A stretch of DNA of 64,000 bases, from NCBI GenBank assembly GCA_018268035.1, contig JAFDXI010000169.1, positions 36,873-100,872 of the forward strand, in the 5' to 3' direction. Within the stretch, counting starts at the first letter, position 1. Every line of letters begins with the position of its first letter. Source of the stretch: Bacteroidota bacterium (lineage in GTDB: Bacteria; Bacteroidota; Bacteroidia; Chitinophagales; Chitinophagaceae). This document shows positions 36,854 to 44,559 of the stretch, piece after piece. Both the position numbers and the translations under genes were made by a program. The notes beneath the pieces are model-generated. The model was not told the origin of the DNA and did not search any database. It worked only from the letters and a program-made list of their open reading frames with translations.

Positions 36854-36960
36854 ATTTTTGAAACAATACCTTAAATTCTTTTCAACGGGGGCAATTGTTT
36901 CCTGGTTTTTCTTTAGGACGAATTGGATTTTAGCACTTCTTATTAACAACAGTGTAAAAT
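36826..36960 (-). ncRNA. Candidate structured leader or small RNA upstream of adenine deaminase
   Basis: Read on the - strand, this segment folds into a stem GAAACAAT/ATTGTTTC (about 36902 to 36860) enclosing a C-rich loop. It is followed at once by the terminator hairpin at 36826-36853, which ends 30 nt before the ade ATG. A terminator at that point makes sense either as an attenuator or riboswitch of ade or as the end of an independent small RNA. It does not match the purine-riboswitch core that I know. The 5' end is uncertain. Confidence 0.4.
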
Positions 36961-37248
36961 TGTGGATAAATCTTTTACATCAAAACAATATTTAGTTTTT
37001 GGGATATCCGGATAAGACATTTGGTAATTTTTGTCAATTTTACTTTTTTAATTGACTCTATGGTTTCCTGAAATGCTGTGGTAATTAGCTATACATATAT
37101 TCTTATTTGGGCAGTGCTAAAAAAATCATCCACATTAATACCCCAAATGGATAATAATATATATCATATAATAAAACAATAATAGTTTTATGTTTTAAAA
37201 CCAATTTCTATAAAACCAAAAAGTGAAAACTCAAAAATTCCATCCTTT

Positions 37249-38430
37249 ATGAAAAATTTTACGCGACTCTTTTCAAGCATGTTAATTCTTTCTTTTTCCC
37301 TTGTTATTTCTAATAACACAATGGCACAGCTCAATTCATTATCTGAAAATTTTGATTCTGTTATTCCGACGGATTGGGTAGCAATAAACAATTCATCCGG
37401 TCATGGTTTGTCATGGGGCCAGGGTGATGTGCGAAATTTTAATGCATACAATGGTGCTGCCAATTCTTATGCCGGGGCAAGTTACCTGAGCATTGGATCA
37501 AAAACCAATGCAGGTACAATCAGCAACTGGTTGATGACGCCTGTTCTAAATCTTTCCAATGGCTCTACTTTTTCATTTTATACCCGAACTATTTCAGGCT
37601 CTGCTTATCCTGACAGGCTTGAAGTGAGGTTAAGTACAAACGGATCCAGCACCAATGTTGGGAGCACTGAAGAATCAACAGGTGATTTTTCTCAACTGCT
37701 GTTGAGCATTAATCCTGACCTTGATAATGGTGGCTATCCTGATACCAATTGGACAAAATATAATGTTACGGTAAGTGGTATCGGAACAGTTACAGGCAGG
37801 ATAGCTTTCAGATATTATGTAACTAATGGTGGTTCCAGCGGCACTAACTCCAATTTTATTGGTATTGATGCTTTTGATTATTCAACTGTTTTGCCCGTAT
37901 CATTACTTAATTTTAAAGGTATAGTGAAAGATAAACAAGCGTACCTGTCATGGACTACCGGCGAAGAAATCAATAACAAGGGTTTTGAAGTACAGGTAAG
38001 CCACGATAATATTTCTTATTCAACTTTAGGTTTTGTAGCTGCATCTTCAAAACCTGGTGGCCATACTTACAACTATACTGATACAAAAATGGTGAGTGGC
38101 AACAGTTATTACAGGCTGAAACAAGTGGATCAGGATGGTAATTATAAATATTCTGCGATAGTGCAGTTGCAACTGAAAAATTTTGATTGGTCAATCTTAG
38201 GTAACCCTTCTCCAAACCCATCAATTTTATTACAGACAGATGCTCAAAGCAAAGTATCAATTCAGGTGGTGTCAACTAATGGCAATCTGGTGCAGGTTAT
38301 CAATAAAGGTACATTGCAGGCAGGTACAGTAAATATACCATTGAACATCAGCAATGCTGCTAAAGGAATTTATTTTATCAGGTTATCTGTTGATGATAAA
38401 TCTTATACAAAACAAATAATGAAACAGTAA
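37249..38430 (+). CDS. Secreted choice-of-anchor J protein with type A T9SS sorting domain
   Basis: This 393-residue protein has a signal peptide (about 1-27, ending NNTMAQ). The first domain (about 30-215) resembles the choice-of-anchor J/cleaved-adhesin jelly-roll: LSENFDSVIPTDW, then ISNWLMTPVLNLSNG. A middle beta-sandwich follows (LLNFKGIVKDKQAYLSWTTG to about residue 310), of the type often found before T9SS tails. The last 75 residues form the type A C-terminal sorting domain (NPSPNPS..., GIYFIRLSVDDKSYTKQIMK). It should leave the cell through the type IX system and may attach to the surface. Ligand unknown. It is monocistronic with a terminator at 38466. Confidence 0.85.
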   Translation: MKNFTRLFSSMLILSFSLVISNNTMAQLNSLSENFDSVIPTDWVAINNSSGHGLSWGQGDVRNFNAYNGAANSYAGASYLSIGSKTNAGTISNWLMTPVLNLSNGSTFSFYTRTISGSAYPDRLEVRLSTNGSSTNVGSTEESTGDFSQLLLSINPDLDNGGYPDTNWTKYNVTVSGIGTVTGRIAFRYYVTNGGSSGTNSNFIGIDAFDYSTVLPVSLLNFKGIVKDKQAYLSWTTGEEINNKGFEVQVSHDNISYSTLGFVAASSKPGGHTYNYTDTKMVSGNSYYRLKQVDQDGNYKYSAIVQLQLKNFDWSILGNPSPNPSILLQTDAQSKVSIQVVSTNGNLVQVINKGTLQAGTVNIPLNISNAAKGIYFIRLSVDDKSYTKQIMKQ

Positions 38431-38465
38431 TTGTTTCAACGCATAGTCTCCGAATATTAGAAAAG

Positions 38466-38490
38466 AGGTGTACATCAGTGCACCTTTTTT
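38466..38490 (+). terminator. Terminator after the T9SS cargo gene
   Basis: AGGTGTA pairs with TGCACCT (one G-U pair) around a 6-nt loop, followed by six T. Confidence 0.75.
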
Positions 38491-38595
38491 ATTTGAAGCA
38501 GGATGTTATTTTGAATTATAAACCTGTTTTTGACCTTGCTTTATGCTTGTCAAAAAATATGAAGTAATTATTTTTTGAAATCAAGAGTTATAAAA

Positions 38596-39057
38596 TTACT
38601 GCACTACTTTTTCAACGCGTATGCCTGCATTCAATACATTGAGCAATGGATCTTCCCGCATTATTTGTTGTATTGAAAAATGATAGTCACCGGTCTGTAG
38701 TTTTATTGGTTGGCTGAATAATAAAATTCTTTGTTCAATAATATCATCCATTGCTGAACCCAGCCATCCATTAACGTTGGCCAGTGTTATATTTAATCGC
38801 TGGGTTTCAGTTTTTTTACCAGGCGCCGATGATGTAATGTTTATCCAGATATTATTGAAATGATAAGACTCTGTATGCCTGATAACAAAATAAATATTGT
38901 AATAAGCTGTACTGTCTTTGGCTGTAAAGTTGAAGTTTAATTTATTGTTGCTGCTCCATTCATGATGTGGTATTGCAGTTGTTTTTTCGAAAACATCAAT
39001 TGTATTACAAGCAGCAAAAAGAAGAGGAAGCAGTAAAAAAATTTTGTAGTGCCTCAT
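38596..39057 (-). CDS. gldH: Gliding motility lipoprotein GldH
   Basis: This 153-residue lipoprotein has the lipobox FAAC (Cys at residue 17) and the GldH pattern: DVFEKTTAIPHHEWSS, YYNIYFVIRHTESYHFNNIW and the C-terminal GDYHFSIQQIMREDPLLNV. GldH is needed for gliding and is associated with the type IX secretion/gliding machinery, facing the periplasm. It lies only 2 nt after yicC on the same strand and is therefore co-transcribed with it. The presence of gldA elsewhere in the window and of a T9SS cargo protein next door fits a gliding or T9SS-competent cell. Confidence 0.88.
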   Translation of the reverse strand: MRHYKIFLLLPLLFAACNTIDVFEKTTAIPHHEWSSNNKLNFNFTAKDSTAYYNIYFVIRHTESYHFNNIWINITSSAPGKKTETQRLNITLANVNGWLGSAMDDIIEQRILLFSQPIKLQTGDYHFSIQQIMREDPLLNVLNAGIRVEKVVQ

Positions 39058-39059
39058 AT

Positions 39060-39935
39060 TTACAATACGTTTAAAATTTGCTCTTTTGCTTTTTCCAATT
39101 CATCTTTCATCAATACAACGCATTTCTGTATTTCAGCGTCATAAGCTTTGGAACCAGTAGTATTAATTTCCCTTCCTATTTCCTGAAGGATGAAAGAAAG
39201 TTTTTTCCCTTTGATAATACCTTTTTCATTGAGTATTTCTTTGAAATAATTGCAATGGTTTTTGAGCCTTACCTGTTCTTCACTGAGATCAATTTTTTCA
39301 ATGTAATAAATTAGTTCCTGTTCCAGGCGGTTAGGGTCATAATTTTCTTTACCAATATTATCATCTAAAACTTTTTGCAGACTCTCTTTAATTTTCACCC
39401 GGCGCAAAGGTTCAAATTCTGCCACTAATACCTGTTGTTGTTCTATATTATTAATGCGGTTGATCAGGTCTTTTTCAAGGCTTTTGCCTTCTTCTTTTCT
39501 GTGTTTGTTCAGGTCATTGATTGCAGATTGCAAGACTGTAACAAATATTTCCCATTCATCATCATTCATCACTTCTGTTGAAGTGGAAATAACATCCGGC
39601 AGCCGCAGCAATGTGCTCAGAATATTTTCCTGTGACAATCCCAATTCCTTTGACAGCTCAAGTACAGAGGCATAATATGCTTTCACAACATCCTGGTTGA
39701 TGTGGATAGATTTTTCAGAACCGTTTTGAGCAATAGAAATTATACATTCAATACTACCTCGCTGCAAGCCTTCATTCAGGATGTTCCTGATATCAATTTC
39801 ATGAGGTTTAAGCAACGATGGGATGTTGAGCCTGACATCATACTGTTTACCATTGAGTGAACGCAGCTCTACCAGGAATGTTTTGTCATTGATAGTTTTT
39901 TCAGCACGTCCATAACCTGTCATTGAATAGAGCAT
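39060..39935 (-). CDS. yicC: YicC-family endoribonuclease
   Basis: This 291-residue protein begins MLYSMTGYGRAEKTIN and has the conserved LRSLNGKQYDVRLNIP near the N-terminus. The C-terminal DUF1732 part contains KGKKLSFILQEIGREINTTG and a terminal helix (CVVLMKDELEKAKEQILNVL). YicC proteins are metal-dependent endoribonucleases linked to stress and small-RNA turnover in E. coli; the role in Bacteroidota is not established. It is the first gene of a two-gene unit with gldH. Confidence 0.93.
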   Translation of the reverse strand: MLYSMTGYGRAEKTINDKTFLVELRSLNGKQYDVRLNIPSLLKPHEIDIRNILNEGLQRGSIECIISIAQNGSEKSIHINQDVVKAYYASVLELSKELGLSQENILSTLLRLPDVISTSTEVMNDDEWEIFVTVLQSAINDLNKHRKEEGKSLEKDLINRINNIEQQQVLVAEFEPLRRVKIKESLQKVLDDNIGKENYDPNRLEQELIYYIEKIDLSEEQVRLKNHCNYFKEILNEKGIIKGKKLSFILQEIGREINTTGSKAYDAEIQKCVVLMKDELEKAKEQILNVL

Positions 39936-40147
39936 AACTTCTTTTTAGATGGAAATGTAAGGCTTTAAATTTTATTGCGGATAATCAAAATAAAAAAGGG
40001 TAACTGCAATTTATTTTTAAAACCTTTAATGAATATATTGGTTGCAAAGAAAAGTAATATCTTAAAGCAACGGGTTTCAATTTGGTTTACTGTTGAAAAG
40101 TTTTGCCCATCTCTTATTCAATAACTTTTCATTTGATGGTTTCAGGT

Positions 40148-40155
40148 TATTTTTG
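40148..40155 (+). promoter_or_regulatory. -7 box before the GT2 gene
   Basis: TATTTTTG is an exact match, ending 14 nt before the TTG start at 40170. It supports starting the gene here rather than at a more distant codon. Confidence 0.5.
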
Positions 40156-40169
40156 GCACAAAACCGCAA

Positions 40170-41198
40170 TTGAATTTTCCCTCTGTTGCCATAGTGATAT
40201 TAAATTATAATGGTAAAAATTTTCTAGAAAAATTTCTGCCTTCTGTATTGGCATCCACTTATCCCAATAAAAGAATTATAGTTGCTGATAATGCTTCTGC
40301 TGATGATAGCGTGGCTTATCTGTGTGGAAATTTTGGTGAAGTTGAAATTATTGTATTGGATAAAAATTATGGTTTTGCAGGTGGTTATAATGAAGCTTTA
40401 AAACAGGTAAAATCTGATTATTATATACTCCTGAATTCTGATGTGGAAGTTACTCCAGGCTGGGTTGAAGATATGGTTACATTGATGGAGGCAGATAAAA
40501 CAATTGCAGCCTGCCAGCCAAAGATTTTATCTTATCAAAACAGAAATTTATTTGAGTATGCAGGCGCATGTGGTGGATGGATAGATGCATTTGGTTATCC
40601 ATTTGCCCGAGGCCGTGTCTTTGATTCCTGTGAAACTGATAAAGGCCAGTATGATACAGTTGCAAAAGTTTTTTGGGCTACAGGCGCCGCCTTATGTATC
40701 CGTTCTTCCTGTTTTCACGAAATGGATGGCTTCGACAGTTACTTATTTGCACACATGGAAGAAATAGACCTTTGCTGGCGTTTGCAAAGAAAAGGTTATA
40801 CAATTTATTGTTGCCCTTCATCAAAAGTATATCATGTGGGTGGAGGCACATTGTCTAAAACCAATAGCAGGAAAGCTTACCTGAATTTCAGGAATAATTT
40901 AATTATGCTTTTAAAAAACCTTTCATCCGGTGAAAAAATATGGAAGCTGCCATTGCGTGTTTTGTTGGATTGGGTCTTTGCAGTTAAAAGTTTATTACAA
41001 GGAGACATGAAAACATTTTCTGCAGTGTTCAAAGCACATGCAGGAGTGATCAACTGGATGATGAAAAAATACGCTTATCAAAAACTGCCTGTAAAAAAGT
41101 TGACAAACATTCATGGTGTGTATAAAGGCAGTTTGATTTGGGCTTATTTTATACAAAAAAGAAAACATTTCTCAGAAATTATTAGTTTAGGTGAATAA
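40170..41198 (+). CDS. GT2-family glycosyltransferase, rhamnosyltransferase-like
   Basis: This 342-residue GT-A enzyme opens with VAIVILNYNGKNFLEKFLPS. It has the UDP/metal-site segments ADNASADDSV, NYGFAGGYNEAL and LLNSDVEVTPGWV, and a later acceptor region EEIDLCWRLQRKGYTIYC. The C-terminal 80 residues have a hydrophobic stretch that may touch the membrane. The start is TTG at 40170: the first residues after it match the family start and there is no ATG in range. Neighbours are yicC (divergent) and a small membrane protein, so the acceptor cannot be inferred. It is probably involved in a surface polysaccharide or glycoprotein. Confidence 0.9.
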   Translation: MNFPSVAIVILNYNGKNFLEKFLPSVLASTYPNKRIIVADNASADDSVAYLCGNFGEVEIIVLDKNYGFAGGYNEALKQVKSDYYILLNSDVEVTPGWVEDMVTLMEADKTIAACQPKILSYQNRNLFEYAGACGGWIDAFGYPFARGRVFDSCETDKGQYDTVAKVFWATGAALCIRSSCFHEMDGFDSYLFAHMEEIDLCWRLQRKGYTIYCCPSSKVYHVGGGTLSKTNSRKAYLNFRNNLIMLLKNLSSGEKIWKLPLRVLLDWVFAVKSLLQGDMKTFSAVFKAHAGVINWMMKKYAYQKLPVKKLTNIHGVYKGSLIWAYFIQKRKHFSEIISLGE

Positions 41199-41214
41199 TA
41201 TTCATTTCAGACCT

Positions 41215-41222
41215 TATTTTTG
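41215..41222 (+). promoter_or_regulatory. -7 box before the small membrane protein gene
   Basis: TATTTTTG is an exact match 19 nt before the ATG at 41242. It lies downstream of the GT2 stop and supports the short form of the following gene. Confidence 0.5.
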
Positions 41223-41241
41223 CAACGATAAAATTTTATTA

Positions 41242-41442
41242 ATGTCATACGAATCTGAATACAAAGACAAAGAGTTTGGTTACAATTGGGTAAATTCATC
41301 CCGGTTCTTATTTTATTTACAGGTGCTTTGCATAGTAGCATTACTTACAGGCATGTGTTATAATTTATATACACATCGTTATAAAGGCAAACCAGATGTG
41401 GAAATGCCAGGCAATACATTATATGTACCACAGTACAAATAA
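41242..41442 (+). CDS. Small single-span membrane protein of unknown function
   Basis: This 66-residue protein has a soluble N-terminal part (MSYESEYKDKEFGYNW), one transmembrane segment (about residues 22-43, LFYLQVLCIVALLTGMCYNL) and a short charged tail ending TLYVPQYK. An in-frame upstream codon at 41191 overlaps the GT2 gene, but the -7 box at 41215 and the ATG at 41242 argue for the shorter form. I do not recognise a family. It lies directly before the tRNA pair. Confidence 0.6.
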   Translation: MSYESEYKDKEFGYNWVNSSRFLFYLQVLCIVALLTGMCYNLYTHRYKGKPDVEMPGNTLYVPQYK

Positions 41443-41460
41443 ATTTTCACTATAATTTTT

Positions 41461-41490
41461 TTTGCAGTTAGAGGTATATCCCTATTTTTG
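41461..41490 (+). promoter_or_regulatory. Complete -33/-7 promoter of the tRNA pair
   Basis: TTTG (41461-41464), an 18-base spacer and TATTTTTG (41483-41490) form the best Bacteroidota promoter in the window. It stands 28 nt before the tRNA-Gly. Confidence 0.75.
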
Positions 41491-41518
41491 CCGGCCTCAA
41501 AAAAGTTCTTTAATATAA

Positions 41519-41591
41519 GCGGAAGTAGCTCATTTGGTAGAGCACAACCTTGCCAAGGTTGGGGTGGCCGGTTCGAGCCCGGTCTTCCGCT
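41519..41591 (+). tRNA. tRNA-Gly (GCC)
   Basis: A 73-nt cloverleaf is visible. The acceptor is GCGGAAG/CTTCCGC, the anticodon stem CAACC/GGTTG around loop TTGCCAA gives anticodon GCC, and the T arm contains GGTTCGAGCCC. The CCA end is not encoded. Confidence 0.97.
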
Positions 41592-41674
41592 CTCTTTCTG
41601 AAAGTTATTTGTTATAGGCTATTTGTTATTGAGATATTTCATGGCAAAGCTGGTAGCCAATAACTTTTTTTATT

Positions 41675-41761
41675 GCCTTGGTGGTGGAACTGGTAGACAC
41701 GCAGGACTTAAAATCCTGTTCGCCGTAAACGCGAGTGCGGGTTCGATTCCCGCCTGAGGCA
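41675..41761 (+). tRNA. tRNA-Leu (TAA)
   Basis: An 87-nt class II tRNA. The acceptor begins GCCTTGG and ends CTGAGGC plus A. The anticodon stem CAGGA/TCCTG around CTTAAAA gives anticodon TAA. A long variable arm lies before the T arm GGTTCGATTCC. It is 83 nt after tRNA-Gly and probably shares its promoter and terminator. Confidence 0.97.
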
Positions 41762-41767
41762 CTCACT

Positions 41768-41798
41768 AAAAAAGCCGGTTTTAATACCGGCTTTTTTT
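41768..41798 (+). terminator. Terminator of the tRNA operon
   Basis: GCCGGT (41774-41779) pairs with ACCGGC (41786-41791), extended by flanking A-T pairs, with seven T after it. Confidence 0.88.
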
Positions 41799-41918
41799 AT
41801 TCAAAGGAAATATCAAATTGGAAACTGGATAACTGAATGTTTTTTTCATTCAACACTCACCAAACAAAATCAATTTTGAATTGGATGAAAAAACTTTTAA
41901 ATAAGTGTTATTGCAGGA

Positions 41919-43133
41919 TTATATCATAAACATCCCGTCTTTATAAATCACCTGTGATGAACCATCACTCAACAAAGCTGTTACTATCCTGTTTTCTGTG
42001 CTGATAATATCTGTATGCACTTTAGGACAGGCGTTATAACCCATCGCAGCCCATTCATCATTTGTTACAGCACTCATGTCGCCGGGAAATGTATCCTTAT
42101 ATGCATTGCCAAGCGCTATATGAGTATTGCCAAAATCGCCACCCATATTTTCATCAAATAAAGTAGTGGCCATAAATTTTGTGATGCGGGAGTGGCGTTT
42201 GTCTGTCAGCGAAAATTCACCAGCCTTATTCGCATTTTCCTGTGCTATCATTTCTTTCAATGCATCTGCATTTTCTGTTGCGGTTGATTCCACTACCAGC
42301 CCATCTTTAAACTGTAAAGTCACATCTGAAATACGTTTACCTGAATAATATAATGGCTGATTAAAATAAATATGGCCATTCGTCCCGCGCCAGTCAGGTG
42401 ATGTAAATATTTCAAAACTTGGAATATTTTTTCCACCACCACTCAGCCATTTGCGGTTAGATCCGATTTTTATTTCAAGATCAATGTTAGCTCCTTTGAT
42501 AAATAATTTTTCAATTTTTAAATTAACCAGTTTGTCTTTGATGGTTTCGATTTCATGTTGCACCTGCTTCCATTTTTTCACAGGATCATCTTCCCGTAAA
42601 TAACAGGCTTCGATAATCTGTTCCCAATATTCATCCAACGACAAGCCTGCTTCATCTGCCATAGATTGTGTTCCGTATAAACAAAGCGTCCATGATAACC
42701 TGCCTTCCTGTTCTTTCTTTTCACGCATCGCCATATAAGGCGCCCTGGCACTGTTCATCATGCTGATTTTTGATGAAGCAATGCCTTCAAATGCGTGCAC
42801 ATCAGGTTCGGCAATGATAAAAATAATATGATCTATTGCATCTACAATGCCCTGCCAGTAAGGCTTTGAGAAAAATGTAATTTGTTCATCGCTTCCATTT
42901 TCCAACAGGAAACGGGATACACTTTTATCACGAATGTTATCAGGGTGATAGTTGTGGATGACATGGCCACCTGCTGCATAAATTTCTTTTGCAATGGCAA
43001 CATATAAATCCCTGCTGCATTCCTGCCCTGTTAATAAAACCGTATCGCCTTTCCTGATACCTTCACCATTATTCACTGCATACAATACCATCACCTGTGC
43101 ATATTTTTTCAGTAAACTTTCATCAAGCTGCAT
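41919..43133 (-). CDS. M29-family metal-dependent aminopeptidase
   Basis: This 404-residue cytoplasmic peptidase belongs to the AmpS/AmpT/PepS group. Typical segments are the N-terminal KYAQVMVLYAVNNGEGIRKG, IPSFEIFTSPDWRGTNGHI with the first metal-binding Glu, and late AGEFSLTDKRHSRI and GDFGNTHIALGNAY with His/Tyr ligands. The C-terminal HTDIISTENRI carries the last ligands. Length is close to the family norm of about 410. It converges with the tRNA operon and has no clear partner genes. Confidence 0.9.
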   Translation of the reverse strand: MQLDESLLKKYAQVMVLYAVNNGEGIRKGDTVLLTGQECSRDLYVAIAKEIYAAGGHVIHNYHPDNIRDKSVSRFLLENGSDEQITFFSKPYWQGIVDAIDHIIFIIAEPDVHAFEGIASSKISMMNSARAPYMAMREKKEQEGRLSWTLCLYGTQSMADEAGLSLDEYWEQIIEACYLREDDPVKKWKQVQHEIETIKDKLVNLKIEKLFIKGANIDLEIKIGSNRKWLSGGGKNIPSFEIFTSPDWRGTNGHIYFNQPLYYSGKRISDVTLQFKDGLVVESTATENADALKEMIAQENANKAGEFSLTDKRHSRITKFMATTLFDENMGGDFGNTHIALGNAYKDTFPGDMSAVTNDEWAAMGYNACPKVHTDIISTENRIVTALLSDGSSQVIYKDGMFMI

Positions 43134-43410
43134 ATAATTTTTTTTGCAAAGAAAAATATTGAATAATTAAAGCTGCAACTATTTTTTAAACATCAAGATT
43201 TTGTGTATATAAAAAATGAGTTGAAATAAAATGTAGAGAATTTTTTTAAAACAATCAATGATTGACTTTCATCAATAATTTTCAAAATCAAACTTCATCA
43301 CTAATACATACTCAAGCTTGATAATAAAGAAAATGTTTGCAGTGTATAATATGCTCCTGGCAAATAATCTTTTTCTGAACATTCTTAACCATTCTAAGCA
43401 ATCACAATGA

Positions 43411-43692
43411 TTATTTTCCTGAAATTATTTTTCTGATTAAAGCAATGATAAAAGTAAAAACTGCTGATCCTATGACAGACCATATTATTGGGAATGAATT
43501 ACCCTGGATTGTAATTGTATAAAATTGCGGGAGGTCATATTTGCCTGCTATCCACATTCCAATATATGCACCAATAAACCCTACAACAATTGAAGCGAAA
43601 CAACCACCTAAACTATATCCTGCAATTGATTGGCCAATACCTCCGCAGATAGCAGCAATAATAAGAAGCACTATGAAGCCCATTAAAGTCAT
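43411..43692 (-). CDS. GlsB/YeaQ/YmgE-type small membrane protein
   Basis: This 93-residue protein has three hydrophobic segments with the glycine-rich family pattern GGIGQSIAGYSLGGCFASIVVG followed by FIGAYIGMWIAG. Such transglycosylase-associated-named proteins are induced by stress in several bacteria, but their biochemical role is not known. It is a single gene between M29 peptidase and the corrinoid adenosyltransferase. Confidence 0.82.
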   Translation of the reverse strand: MTLMGFIVLLIIAAICGGIGQSIAGYSLGGCFASIVVGFIGAYIGMWIAGKYDLPQFYTITIQGNSFPIIWSVIGSAVFTFIIALIRKIISGK

Positions 43693-43795
43693 GTCAAATA
43701 TTTTTTTAAAATTTAAATGTATAGGAATAGTTATGTTTCAGCAAATATTTAATCACATCTTTATTGTTTGTAGTATGGCTTCAAAACTTGTTGTT

Positions 43796-43803
43796 TAATT
43801 TTG
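43796..43803 (+). promoter_or_regulatory. -7 box directly before the adenosyltransferase start
   Basis: TAATTTTG is an exact match that ends 4 nt before the ATG at 43808. A leaderless transcript is likely. Confidence 0.5.
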
Positions 43804-43807
43804 CACC

Positions 43808-44365
43808 ATGTCAATTAAGATATATACAAAGACCGGCGATAAAGGAAAAACATCATTGATTGGTGGTACAAAGGTTTCCAAAAGTGATTTGCGTATTGAG
43901 ACTTATGGCACGGTGGATGAGTTCAATTCATTTATTGGACTTGTTATTGATTATACACCTGATGAACATCAGCGTGTAATATTAAAACTAGTGCAGGACA
44001 GGTTGTTTGCTATTGGAGCTGCCCTGGCATGTGACCCAGATAAAAAAAACGGGATGCATATTCCCGACCTCAAAGAAGAAGACATCAGTTTACTAGAAAA
44101 AGAAATTGATGATATGAGCGCTGTCTTGCCTGTTATGAAAAATTTTATTCTGCCCGGGGGACATGTTGCAGTTTCTACAACACATATTGCTCGGTGTGTT
44201 TGCAGGCGAACTGAACGTTTATGCGTAAGCATGCAACAACATGAATTGTTTATAGAACCACTCATCATAAAATATATCAACAGGTTGAGCGATTATCTTT
44301 TTATGTTGGCAAGGTTAACTGCACAGGAATTGAAGGTGCAGGAAATAATCTGGAAAGGGAGATAA
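43808..44365 (+). CDS. Corrinoid adenosyltransferase, PduO type
   Basis: This 185-residue enzyme transfers the adenosyl group of ATP to cob(I)alamin. The N-terminal ATP loop YTKTGDKGKTSLIGGTKVSK, GTVDEFNSFIG, and the RCVCRRTERL motif with the catalytic arginines are all present. Length is that of a single-domain PduO/CobO-like trimer subunit. It lies alone and has no cobalamin-biosynthesis genes near it, so it probably serves salvage of imported corrinoids for B12-dependent enzymes elsewhere. Confidence 0.93.
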   Translation: MSIKIYTKTGDKGKTSLIGGTKVSKSDLRIETYGTVDEFNSFIGLVIDYTPDEHQRVILKLVQDRLFAIGAALACDPDKKNGMHIPDLKEEDISLLEKEIDDMSAVLPVMKNFILPGGHVAVSTTHIARCVCRRTERLCVSMQQHELFIEPLIIKYINRLSDYLFMLARLTAQELKVQEIIWKGR

Positions 44366-44559
44366 AGACAAATTATTCTGTCTGTTTTCTCATTATCATA
44401 AACACGTTTCTTGATTGAATAAAAAAAATGATGTTGTTTGAACATCAATATTTTTCATTAATTGCAAAGCGCAATATTTTTTGATACAACCATTCGTCAG
44501 TAAAATTCAATATTGATTATTTAAAATCCGGCACCTTTGCACCTCAAATTATAAATGGT

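Larger units (their letters stand above)
36797..37248. other. Divergent region between ade and the T9SS protein
   Basis: This 452-base stretch has no gene. It contains the leader RNA candidate (36826-36960) and a 7-bp inverted repeat GTCAATT/AATTGAC (37033-37056). Confidence 0.6.

Noticed and set aside
36860..37100. Purine riboswitch before adenine deaminase
   Set aside because: The conserved junction sequences and the loop-loop partners of that class are not visible; only an unclassified structured leader remains.
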